Shown here in pieces: positions 42,223 through 49,807 of a stretch of 64,000 bases of DNA; positions within the stretch are counted from its first letter, which is position 1, and the number at the start of each line of letters is the position of its first letter. Both the position numbers and the translations under genes were made by a program. Source of the DNA: Kuafuiihalomonas sp039024635 (lineage in GTDB: Bacteria; Myxococcota; Kuafuiibacteriia; Kuafuiibacteriales; Kuafuiibacteriaceae); the NCBI GenBank assembly GCA_039024635.1, contig JBCCQA010000020.1:1-64000 (forward strand). Direction: 5' to 3'. The notes under the pieces were generated by a model that saw only the letters and a program-made list of their open reading frames with translations, was not told where the DNA came from and made no database searches.

Positions 42223-43428
42223 TTAGGTGCGAGAGATGAGGGTGGCGACGCCTTGGCCAACGCCGACACAGAGGGTGGCGAGGCCCTGTTTGGCCTGGCG
42301 GCGCTCGAGTTCGAAGAGGAGGGTGGTCAGGATGCGGGCTCCGCTCATGCCCAAGGGGTGGCCAAGGGCGATGGCGCCCCCGTTGGGATTCACGTCGTCG
42401 GCCCGATCTTCGATCTCCAAATCCCGAAGGACCCCGATGGACTGGGCGGCGAATGCCTCGTTGAGTTCAAAAACGTCGACCTTTGACAGCCGCGTGCCCG
42501 TGCGATCGACCAGTTTGCGGACGGCCGGTACCGGGCCCAAGCCCATGACGCGGGGGTCCACGCCGGCGGAGGCCGAGCCGACCCAGCGGGCCATGGGCGT
42601 CTTCTGCAGGCGAGACAGTCCTTCTTTGGAGGCTAGAACGAGGCAGGCCGCTCCGTCGTTGAGGCTGCTGGAGTTTCCGGCCGTGACCGAGCCGCCCTTG
42701 CGGAACACGGCCCGGAGGGTGGCGAGCCTCTCGATCGTGGAGTCAGATCGGGGGCCTTCGTCGGCCTCAATGATCACGTCGCCACCCTTCCTTTGGGGGA
42801 CGGCGATCGAGATTCGCTCGGCCCCAAAGTGACCGGCTTTCTCGGCGGCGATGGCCCGAGCGTGAGAGCGGGCCGCGAAGGCGTCCTGCTCTTCTCGCGC
42901 CACGCGATTACGCTCGGCGACGTTCTCCGCCGTCTCACCCATGGCTTCGAGGGGGAACATGGCCTCCATCTTTGGGTTGGGAAACCGCCATCCCAGGCTG
43001 GTGTCGTAGACCGTCCGGTTGCCCCGCGCGTAGGCTTCGGTCCCTTTGCCCATGACCAAAGGGGCTCGGCTCATGTTCTCGACCCCGCCCGCCAAAACGA
43101 GCTCCGCTTCGCCGCAGGCGATCTGCCGGGCCGCCATGTTCACCGCCGACAGTCCCGAGGCGCAGAGTCGGTTGACCGTGATGCCCGGGACCGAGTCGGG
43201 AAGTCCGCCCAGCAGGGCGGCCATGCGGGCGACGTTGCGGTTGTCTTCCCCGGCTTGGTTGGCGCAGCCCATCACCACTTCGTCGACGCCTTCCACGTCC
43301 AGGCCCGAGCGCTCGACCGAGGCGGTGATGGCCCTTGCCAGGAGGTCATCGGCCCGGATTGGTGCCAGGCCTCCGCGGTGACGACCGATGGGCGTGCGGA
43401 CGGCGTCCACGATGAAGACTTCTCGCAT
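42223..43428 (-). CDS. paaJ: 3-oxoadipyl-CoA / acetyl-CoA acyltransferase (PaaJ/PcaF-type thiolase)
   Basis: Thiolase of 401 residues that cleaves 3-oxoadipyl-CoA to succinyl-CoA and acetyl-CoA, and 3-oxo-5,6-dehydrosuberyl-CoA earlier in the pathway. The acylated Cys is in NRLCASGLSAVNMAARQI, the His in GGAIALGHPLGMSGAR, and the second Cys in LCVGVGQG. It opens with MREVFIVDAVRTPIGRHRGGL. It runs opposite to the paa operon and directly after an orphan response regulator. The function is inferred from family and location; acetoacetyl-CoA thiolase use cannot be excluded. Confidence 0.9.
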   Translation of the reverse strand: MREVFIVDAVRTPIGRHRGGLAPIRADDLLARAITASVERSGLDVEGVDEVVMGCANQAGEDNRNVARMAALLGGLPDSVPGITVNRLCASGLSAVNMAARQIACGEAELVLAGGVENMSRAPLVMGKGTEAYARGNRTVYDTSLGWRFPNPKMEAMFPLEAMGETAENVAERNRVAREEQDAFAARSHARAIAAEKAGHFGAERISIAVPQRKGGDVIIEADEGPRSDSTIERLATLRAVFRKGGSVTAGNSSSLNDGAACLVLASKEGLSRLQKTPMARWVGSASAGVDPRVMGLGPVPAVRKLVDRTGTRLSKVDVFELNEAFAAQSIGVLRDLEIEDRADDVNPNGGAIALGHPLGMSGARILTTLLFELERRQAKQGLATLCVGVGQGVATLISRT

Positions 43429-43467
43429 CCCGCTTCGCTGCCACGAGGCGGCAGGGGTGTCGACTCG

Positions 43468-43848
43468 TCAGTCCTGGGGGGCTTCCAGGGAAACGGCCTC
43501 GTCGACGGCAGCCGAGAGCTGCTTCCGGTCGAAGGGCTTGGGCAGCATATGGCAGTTCAGGCCTTCCATCGCCCGGAGCAGGCGGTGGTCGGCGAAGCCG
43601 GTGATGAAGAGGATGGGGATGTCGGGTCGCTTCTCTCGGACTCGGCGAGCGAGCTCCGGCCCCTCCATGCCCGGCATCCGGACGTCAGAGATGAGCAGCT
43701 GGGTCTCTTCGGCCAAAGCGTCCAGAGCTTCCGCGCCGCTCGCCAGTGGAGTCACTTCATGCCCCAAGGCTGCAAGCTGACGTGCAACCACTTTCCGGGC
43801 CAGTGCGTCGTCGTCGACGAACAGGATGTTGAGTGAATCGCTGCTCAT
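43468..43848 (-). CDS. Single-domain response regulator (CheY-like receiver)
   Basis: Stand-alone receiver of 126 residues. The acidic pocket is FVDDDALARK (D12-D14 region), the phosphoacceptor Asp is D55 in LLISDVRMPGM, the conserved Thr is in FITGFAD, and the Lys is in MLPKPFDR. No output domain is present, so it may act as a CheY-like or phosphorelay shuttle protein. The paaJ start lies 39 bp downstream on the same strand; no kinase is next to it. It is divergent from the second PaaX-family regulator. Confidence 0.9.
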   Translation of the reverse strand: MSSDSLNILFVDDDALARKVVARQLAALGHEVTPLASGAEALDALAEETQLLISDVRMPGMEGPELARRVREKRPDIPILFITGFADHRLLRAMEGLNCHMLPKPFDRKQLSAAVDEAVSLEAPQD

Positions 43849-43980
43849 TGGCGGCCGCGCACCTTGAAATCTTGAGAGAAAACGGTAATCCGCGCAAGTC
43901 TTCGCTAGAAGCGGACCCTTTTCTCGGCTCAGATATTACGGGGCTTGACCGCACTACACTTGGGTTGTCACAAAAGAGTA

Positions 43981-44799
43981 GTGTCCTCGACGCGGCATGT
44001 CAATACGCCGAGCCTGACCACACGCCACGTGGTCTTGGAGGTCCTGTCGGCTTGGCCGAGTCGGGGTGCGGTCCCCGTCCGGGCTCTGGTTCAGGTCGGC
44101 GAGCTCTTCGACATGGCCGACAACAGCGTTCGGGTCGCCCTGACACGGTTGGTGGCAGATGGGCGGGTCGAGTCTCCCGAACGTGGCCGCTATCGACTCG
44201 GTCCAGCCGCGGCCGCCATCGAGGCCAAGGTGTCTTCATGGCGACGCCTCGACCGCTGGCTCGACCAAAGGACCTGGAGCGGAGGATGGTGGATGCATAC
44301 GGCGACCGGTGCGGCGCGGCATCGATCCCGAGCTCTGCGGATGTGGGGCTTTCGCGAGCTCCTTCCAGGGACTTCAGTCCGACCCAGCAATTTGGTTCTA
44401 GATCGGTCGACCTTGATCGAAAGGCTCCGGGCTCTCGGCGTAGGCTCGGATGACCTGCTGGTCCACACCGATTCCCTGGGAGAGCGCGAGGATCAGGCCC
44501 GGGGTCTTTGGGCGCCGGACCAGCTGGAAGAAGGCTACGCCCGTTTGACCGCCCGGCTGCATAACTCCATGGCCCGCCTCGAGCACATGGGGCCAGCCGA
44601 CGCCCTTCGCGAGGCCTTCCTAACCGGTCGGGAGGGCATTCGAGCTCTGGTCCTCGATCCCCTGCTTCCCGCCCCTTTGGTCGACGTGCGCAAGCGCCGA
44701 GAGCTTCAGGACACGCTGCGGGCCTATGACGTTCGGGGGCAGACCCTTTGGCGTCGCTTCTTAGGCGAGTTGCTCGCCGACGAGGGAGAAGCGGCTTGA
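43981..44799 (+). CDS. PaaX family transcriptional regulator (second copy)
   Basis: Regulator of 272 residues with the same three-part layout as the copy at 31429-32313 but only modest similarity by eye. The N-terminal winged helix is HVVLEVLSAWPSRGAVPVRALVQVGELFDMADNSVRVALTRLVADGRVES (shortened), the middle domain carries WWMHTATGAARHRSRALRMWGF, and the C-terminus EAFLTGREGIRALVLDPLLPAPLVD. The GTG is the likely start. The desaturase TTG overlaps its stop (TTGA), so it forms an operon with fatty acid desaturation rather than with paa genes and may sense an acyl-CoA. Confidence 0.8.
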   Translation: MSSTRHVNTPSLTTRHVVLEVLSAWPSRGAVPVRALVQVGELFDMADNSVRVALTRLVADGRVESPERGRYRLGPAAAAIEAKVSSWRRLDRWLDQRTWSGGWWMHTATGAARHRSRALRMWGFRELLPGTSVRPSNLVLDRSTLIERLRALGVGSDDLLVHTDSLGEREDQARGLWAPDQLEEGYARLTARLHNSMARLEHMGPADALREAFLTGREGIRALVLDPLLPAPLVDVRKRRELQDTLRAYDVRGQTLWRRFLGELLADEGEAA

Positions 44800-45776
44800 G
44801 GGATTGGCGCAGCGCCTTCAGTCGAGAGGAGCTTCGGTCCCTTCGACGTATCCGAGACCGAGACGGCTGGATGATGGTGTTGAGCAACTTCGCCTTGGTG
44901 GCCGTGGCTATGGGGGCGGTGGCTCTCCTCCCGCGCTGGTGGACGGTCATCCCCGCGCTGTTCCTCATCGGGGGTCGCCAGCTGGGGATGGCCATCGTGA
45001 TGCACGAGGCCGCCCATCGGACGCTCTTCAAGAGCCGTGTCCTCAACGACGCAGTGGGGGACTGGGGCGGGGCATACTGGGTTTTTCTTTCGGTCCCCCT
45101 CTATCGACCCTATCACCTGCAGCATCACGCCCACGCCGGCACGGACGAGGATCCGGATCTGCCGCTCAAGACGCCCTACCCGGCGGGTCGGGCCAGTCTG
45201 GCTCGAAAGGTCTTGCGGGACCTTCTGTTCGTGACCGGCGTGAAGCGCTTCTTTGCGACCGTGAAGCTCCTGCTCGACGCCGCTCAATCCTCTGAGCTCC
45301 GGACCGGTGCCGGGCCGGCCGAGGGGGGCGCCCGCTTCTTCGGACAAGCCATCTCGAGCCGGGATGCCCGTAGAGCCTTGTTGGGCTTTGCGTCCACCCA
45401 GTTCGGCCTGCTGGGCCTGCTCACCGGCTTGGGCCATTCGGAGCTCTTCCTGTTATGGGTCGCGGCCTGGTTGGGCCCATACAGCCTTTCAATGCGCGTT
45501 CGAAGCATTGCCGAACACGGGATGACGCCTCAAACGCGAGATCCCTTCCACAACACGCGAACCGTTCGAGCAAGCCTCCTGGAGCGGCTTCTCTTCGCCC
45601 CCAACCGAGTGAACTTCCACCTGGAGCATCACCTCGCCATGACGGTTCCTCACGCCCAGCTGCCCCGCATGCACCGTATGCTTCGTGAGCGCGGCCTCCT
45701 GGAAGGGGCGGCCGTGGTCGAAGGCTATCCGTCGGTCCTCGTCGAAGCGGCCCGTTCGCAGACGGCTGTGCCATGA
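44796..45776 (+). CDS. Fatty acid desaturase family membrane enzyme
   Basis: Di-iron membrane desaturase of 326 residues. The three His clusters are HEAAH (about 85), HLQHH (about 121) and HLEHH (about 278), with several hydrophobic helices between. This is the pattern of acyl-lipid or carotenoid-type desaturases. The TTG start overlaps the PaaX-like stop and is preceded by GAGGGAG 7 bp upstream; no ATG is in a good place. It is cotranscribed with the regulator. Substrate is not defined. It is followed by a relic crotonase pseudogene. Confidence 0.87.
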   Translation: MRDWRSAFSREELRSLRRIRDRDGWMMVLSNFALVAVAMGAVALLPRWWTVIPALFLIGGRQLGMAIVMHEAAHRTLFKSRVLNDAVGDWGGAYWVFLSVPLYRPYHLQHHAHAGTDEDPDLPLKTPYPAGRASLARKVLRDLLFVTGVKRFFATVKLLLDAAQSSELRTGAGPAEGGARFFGQAISSRDARRALLGFASTQFGLLGLLTGLGHSELFLLWVAAWLGPYSLSMRVRSIAEHGMTPQTRDPFHNTRTVRASLLERLLFAPNRVNFHLEHHLAMTVPHAQLPRMHRMLRERGLLEGAAVVEGYPSVLVEAARSQTAVP

Positions 45777-45783
45777 TGCTGCG

Positions 45784-46098
45784 ATGACGGATCTCGAAGC
45801 TCGCATCGACGGGGCCCCTGCTTGGCTCTCCTGAGTCGACCCGATGTCATGAACGACCGGGGCGAGGCGATGATCCTCGCCTTCGTGAAGGCCTTCGACC
45901 GACTCGACTCACCGATCAGAACGCTCCCTCGCTGTGCGCCTGACTTTGCGCGCCGCCTATCGGAGCTGGGAAGAGAACGAGCAACTCGCGCTGGAGTTGG
46001 CAGTGAGCTCCCAGGCGCTAGCCCAACACACCGAAGATTACGAGGCTGCGGTGGAAGCAATTCCGAACAAAGCTAGGCCGAAGTTCGAAGGCCGATGA
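45784..46098 (+). pseudogene. Relic crotonase (enoyl-CoA hydratase) with frameshifts and a central deletion
   Basis: Three pieces in alternating frames read as one crotonase. Frame 1 from ATG 45784 gives MTDLEARIDGAPAWL, then a frame change near 45826 gives LSRPDVMNDRGEAMILAF to about 45922. Frame 1 then gives SLAVRLTLRAAYRSWEENE, ending QALAQHTEDYEAAVEAI and KFEGR with TGA at 46096-46098. The N-terminal strand (RPDVMN) and the C-terminal FEGR are typical. About 150 residues including the oxyanion hole are missing, so it is inactive. It lies 7 bp after the desaturase stop. Confidence 0.75.
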
Positions 46099-46140
46099 GC
46101 AGGCCATGACCTGAGGGGAGCGGAGTGCTAGACCCCCGGC

Positions 46141-46644
46141 ATGCGACGCCTCTTTCTCGCGCTCCTTCTCAGCTCCGCCGCCTGTGGCGGGCCCAAGGTC
46201 GAAGTCCAGCAGCTGGCTTCGACGGCAGGCAAGACGACCATTGGCTTCGGTGGCCGCCGCCCCGCCGAGACCGGCTTCGAGTCCGCCGAACTCCCCGAGC
46301 AGTTTCGAGACCTGGCCCGTCGTACGGTTCGAGACGTCCTCATCACCAAGGGGTACAGCGCCGCCATTCCTCCCGCTGAGCCCGATCTCCTCATGTACGT
46401 GGGGGTGGGGCGCCGGGCCCGAAAGGTGACGGATGCCGTCCTGCAGCGAGACCCATTTTTGCCCGACTTCATCGTCGACGAGGGAAGCATCGTCTTTGAC
46501 GTGTTCGCGGGCGAAGAGCTCATCTATCGATCGGCCGTTCAGGGGGCCCTCAAGAAGGAGCCCGATCCGGATCGCTTCGCGATCGCGCTCCGCAAAGCCC
46601 TACAGGACTTCCCGCCCGCCGACTCTGCAGCGCCGAGCAAGTAG
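46141..46644 (+). CDS. DUF4136 family lipoprotein
   Basis: Lipoprotein of 167 residues with a signal peptide and a SAAC lipobox directly after MRRLFLALLLSS. The mature domain, with AETGFESAELPEQFRDLARRTVRDVLITKGY, EPDLLMYVGV, EGSIVFDVFAGEELIYRSAVQGALK and the C-terminal AIALRKALQDFPP (parts quoted), follows the DUF4136 layout. These outer-membrane lipoproteins are of unknown function. It is probably single. Confidence 0.85.
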   Translation: MRRLFLALLLSSAACGGPKVEVQQLASTAGKTTIGFGGRRPAETGFESAELPEQFRDLARRTVRDVLITKGYSAAIPPAEPDLLMYVGVGRRARKVTDAVLQRDPFLPDFIVDEGSIVFDVFAGEELIYRSAVQGALKKEPDPDRFAIALRKALQDFPPADSAAPSK

Positions 46645-46656
46645 CGCTTCGAGCTC

Positions 46657-47325
46657 TCACACCGGCTGAAGGACATGGAGGCCGAAGGGGTTGTCTGCGG
46701 GCTGGGCCATGGTCCACTGAACATCCACCTTGGGGCCGATGCCTTCGGCCAGCTGCCACTCGGGCGAAAGCTCGCCCGGGGATTCGATCTGCTCGATGAG
46801 CAGGCTCTGCATCAGGGCCGAAGCTTCCTGCGGGAACAGGTCGCCTTCGAGAACCACGTCGGGCAGCCCGAAGCTCTTCATGCCCCACGACCGATAGCGG
46901 TCTCGGTGACCGAGCACGACGAAGGCGCGAAAGAGGTCGAAGGGATGGCCTGCGGCCATGGCGCGCCAGGCTCGGGCGGGATGGGCCTTGCCAGAGCTTG
47001 CGACGTGGACGGCCAGGCTGCCCGGGGTCTCCAAGAGTCTAGCGACCCCTTTGAGGAGGGCCCGGGCCGCTCTGGGCTCTTGGCGCCCGACCTCGGTGCG
47101 CAAACGCAAGACCGATTCGTGGGCCTTCACTCGATTGAGCTCGCGCTCCGACATTTCGAGAAAGGCCGAGGCGCGCTCGAAGACTTCGGCTAGGCGCTCC
47201 GAGGGGCCTTCGAGGCTGGCCTGGGCCATGGCCTCAGCCTGCTCCAGAACTGCGGGGTGCTCCCGGGCGCTCCAGCGCCCGGGAATTTCGATCTCGAGCT
47301 CGGCCGTCACGCGCGCCAGGACCAC
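46657..47325 (-). CDS. DUF4261-like protein
   Basis: Protein of about 222 residues with a two-domain layout. The C-terminal half contains RYRSWGMKSFGLPDVVLEGDLF and a following ALMQSLL helix, resembling DUF4261, which covers a WGMxxFGLPD motif. The N-terminal half is helical with Glu/Arg-rich segments (RASAFLEMSERELNRV). Two GTG codons, 47325 and 47310, are candidate starts; the exact start is uncertain. The function is unknown. The next gene upstream (47352-47606) is in the same direction. Confidence 0.62.
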   Translation of the reverse strand: MVLARVTAELEIEIPGRWSAREHPAVLEQAEAMAQASLEGPSERLAEVFERASAFLEMSERELNRVKAHESVLRLRTEVGRQEPRAARALLKGVARLLETPGSLAVHVASSGKAHPARAWRAMAAGHPFDLFRAFVVLGHRDRYRSWGMKSFGLPDVVLEGDLFPQEASALMQSLLIEQIESPGELSPEWQLAEGIGPKVDVQWTMAQPADNPFGLHVLQPV

Positions 47326-47351
47326 GGCATCTCGTTCTAGCCTGGGCGCTC

Positions 47352-47606
47352 TCAGGTCGCGAGCTTGAGCCGATTTCGGGCTTGCTTGGTCGTGATGCTG
47401 ATCCAGGCCTTGATGAACTGACCTCCGGTCTTGGCCATGCCCCGCCCGTCTCGCCACAGCTCCTGGGCGTAGCTCTTTGTCTTGCGCCGAAAGCTGTCGA
47501 ACTGGCTCTCCAGGTCCTTCCGGTGCAGGTCGACCTCGACTCGGGTAACCTCGATGGGGGTGGCCTGGGTGTCCTCGGGTGCATTCTCTTTGTTCACGTT
47601 TTCCAT
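47352..47606 (-). CDS. Small hypothetical protein
   Basis: Protein of 84 residues, charged, with MENVNKENAPEDTQATP at the start and a Lys/Arg-rich helix (DLESQFDSFRRKTKSYAQEL) followed by GGQFIKAWISITTKQARNRL. GGAGAG lies 4 bp before the ATG. No family recognised. It precedes the DUF4261-like gene by 26 bp and may be in its operon. Confidence 0.6.
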   Translation of the reverse strand: MENVNKENAPEDTQATPIEVTRVEVDLHRKDLESQFDSFRRKTKSYAQELWRDGRGMAKTGGQFIKAWISITTKQARNRLKLAT

Positions 47607-47685
47607 GATCTCTCCTTCCACGCTCGCTCATGACGCGACGTGTTATCTGCCCGAGAATAGCGACATAGCGCGGTGCGTCAAGAGC

Positions 47686-47970
47686 TCAAACGGGTGGATG
47701 GACGATTTGGAGACCGATGGCCAGGCTCAGGTTCAGGGCGACCGCCGCCAGGACAACGTAGTCAGGGGGCCGGAGCGGCAGGACGAGGCCAATGCCGAAG
47801 GCCAGGAGGCCGCCAACGGTCTGGCCGTACCAGCCCATGCGAATGCCGTCCTCCTGAAGGCCCCAGAACCATGTGCCCCTCGTTGGATCGTAGCCGAGGG
47901 CCCAGTCCGGCCGCATCAAGAGCAGTCCGTGCACGAGGCAAAAGAGGACGAGGCCGAGGCGCCAGTTCAC
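47686..47970 (-). CDS. Small integral membrane protein
   Basis: Protein of 94 residues with three predicted membrane helices (LGLVLFCLVHGLLLM, TVGGLLAFGIGLVLPL, VVLAAVALNLSLAIGLQIV) and the loop GTWFWGLQEDGIRMGWYG. The GTG start overlaps the TGA of the preceding gene (GTGA). No family recognised. It is the last gene of a run starting with the M28 peptidase. Confidence 0.7.
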   Translation of the reverse strand: MNWRLGLVLFCLVHGLLLMRPDWALGYDPTRGTWFWGLQEDGIRMGWYGQTVGGLLAFGIGLVLPLRPPDYVVLAAVALNLSLAIGLQIVHPPV

Positions 47971-48398
47971 AGCGCTTCGAGGGTGACGAGCCAGCCACCT
48001 ACTACGCCCGCAAAAAGGACGCCGCCGACGGCCGTTACGCCCAGCCAATCCGCAAGCCGACCCCCGAGGGTCGGACCCCGGCGAAGACCCGCCTGCGCCA
48101 CCAGCAGAGCGGCGGCGCTGACCGCGACGTGCTCCTTGATCTCGAATAGCAAGGAAGCCTGCGGCATTTCGAGATCGAAGCCAGGCCGGATCTCGGTTCG
48201 GAACTCGGGGTAGATCACAGCGCCCAGCAGAAGCACGAGGAGGCACAGAAGGGCGGACACCAGCGAGTAGCTTCGCAAAAGGCGAGTCGCGATCTGCTGG
48301 CCCCGCAGCCTTCGGTAGCAGGTCATTGCGTTGTGAATGGCTGCGCCGGCCAAGGCGGCTGCGGCCGCGCCGTGAAGCAGCAGCAGGGCCTTGCTCAT
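47967..48398 (-). CDS. Membrane protein of unknown function
   Basis: Protein of 143 residues with about four helices: LLLLHGAAAAALAGAA at the start, SLVSALLCLLVLLLGAVIYP, HVAVSAAALLVAQAG and VGGVLFAGVVGGWLVTL. Its ATG overlaps the TGA of the M28 peptidase gene (ATGA) and its end overlaps the next gene. Such tight coupling suggests a membrane partner of the peptidase or of the small downstream protein. Function unknown. Confidence 0.72.
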   Translation of the reverse strand: MSKALLLLHGAAAAALAGAAIHNAMTCYRRLRGQQIATRLLRSYSLVSALLCLLVLLLGAVIYPEFRTEIRPGFDLEMPQASLLFEIKEHVAVSAAALLVAQAGLRRGPTLGGRLADWLGVTAVGGVLFAGVVGGWLVTLEAL

Positions 48399-49765
48399 CG
48401 GTCCTGGGCGAGAGGGCGGTAGCTTCCATTCGTGTTGGCTACGGCCCAGATCAAGGTGGCGTAAACGGCGACGTTCTGGTCGAGGTTCTTGGGGTCGATG
48501 CGGTCGATGGTGTCGTCGGCCGTGTGGTGGACGTCGAAGTAGTCAGTTCCGTCCTGCTTGGGGATGAGCGAAGGGACGCCTTCGCCGCGGAGCGGGTAGA
48601 TGTCGGGACCTGGCCCCATGCCGTTCTCGCCCAAGATCACCTTCAGATGCTGGACCCGGGTGTGGAGGTCCTCGATCTTGGGCCAGGCCGCTTCGCCGAC
48701 ATCGGCCGACAGCGCGTAGATCGGTCCAGCCCCGAAGTCGGACTCGGCGGCGAGCACGTGTTGGTCCAACGTGTCGGCATGGGTCTTCGCGTACGCCTTG
48801 GCTCCGACGAGGCCCACCTCCTCGGCCCCGAAGAGGACGACGCGCACCGTTCGCTCGGGGCGCTGGGGCATCTGCCGCAAGAGCTGGAGGGTGGCCATCA
48901 CGATACCCACCCCTGCGCCGTCGTCGATCGCGCCCGTGCCCAGATCCCAGGAATCCAGGTGAGCGCCGATGAGCACGATCTCTTCAGGGCGGGTCCGTCC
49001 CTTTAGGTCGGCCACGACGTTCCCGGTGGGACGGGTTCCGGTTCGTCGGGGACGGAGCTCGAGACGCAGCCGTACGTCGTCGGAAAGGGCCAGGATCCGG
49101 CTCAGCTGCTCGGCGTCGGGCACCGACAAAGCGGCGGCTGGTATTGCCGGCGCGTCCTCCGCGTAGCGCAGCATGCCCGTGTGGGGGAATCGATGGTGGT
49201 CGGTTCCCACGGATCGGATGACGACGGCCTGGGCACCCTTTCGGGCCGCCGTGCTCGGGCCACGACTTCTAATTCGGACCACCGCGCCGTAGCCCGAGCC
49301 ATCCTGGGTCCGAGCCATCGACTGATCGATGAATATGATCTTGCCCTTTACCTCGGCGTTCGCTCGGGCCTCCAGGTCGTCGAGGCTTCGCACCCGAAGG
49401 ACCGGCGCCTCCAGTCCGCCCTTGGGCGTAGCCACGCTGAGGCCGAGGGCAGTGATGCTGAGCGCCTGAGGATAGGGTCGGGTTACCGTGGCCTTCTCGA
49501 CGCCCCGCTCCCAACCCTCTACGGTGGCGGGCTCGATCCGGGCTTCGAAGCCGAGCTCGTCGAACTTCTCGACCGCCCAGGCTCGCGCTCTGGCTTCGGC
49601 CTCCGTCCCGGCTAGCCGGGCTCCCACCTTGGTCGTCAGCGATTCGACGATCGCGTAGGCCGAGGTCCCTTTGGCGGCCTGGGCTTGAAGACTCTGGAGC
49701 TCGGCGTCCAGGGTGTCAGGCGTCGCGCCGGCGACGGTCAAGCCCAAGAGGGCGGCGCGCAACAT
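48395..49765 (-). CDS. M28 family zinc metallopeptidase, exported
   Basis: Secreted aminopeptidase/carboxypeptidase-type enzyme of 456 residues with an N-terminal signal peptide (MLRAALLGLTVAGATPD). The co-catalytic zinc ligands are in GAHLDSWDLGTGAIDDGAG (His, Asp), LFGAEEVGLVGA (Glu-Glu) and a later Asp and His (AAESDFG, DVHHTADD). The PA-like insert domain lies before the zinc core. The start at the ATG opening a signal peptide is preferred over an upstream extension. It is followed by two small membrane protein genes, coupled by overlap. Confidence 0.93.
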   Translation of the reverse strand: MLRAALLGLTVAGATPDTLDAELQSLQAQAAKGTSAYAIVESLTTKVGARLAGTEAEARARAWAVEKFDELGFEARIEPATVEGWERGVEKATVTRPYPQALSITALGLSVATPKGGLEAPVLRVRSLDDLEARANAEVKGKIIFIDQSMARTQDGSGYGAVVRIRSRGPSTAARKGAQAVVIRSVGTDHHRFPHTGMLRYAEDAPAIPAAALSVPDAEQLSRILALSDDVRLRLELRPRRTGTRPTGNVVADLKGRTRPEEIVLIGAHLDSWDLGTGAIDDGAGVGIVMATLQLLRQMPQRPERTVRVVLFGAEEVGLVGAKAYAKTHADTLDQHVLAAESDFGAGPIYALSADVGEAAWPKIEDLHTRVQHLKVILGENGMGPGPDIYPLRGEGVPSLIPKQDGTDYFDVHHTADDTIDRIDPKNLDQNVAVYATLIWAVANTNGSYRPLAQDR

Positions 49766-49807
49766 GGCCGGGACCATCCTCGGCCCCGCCAGGGGAGGCA
49801 AGTCTTC

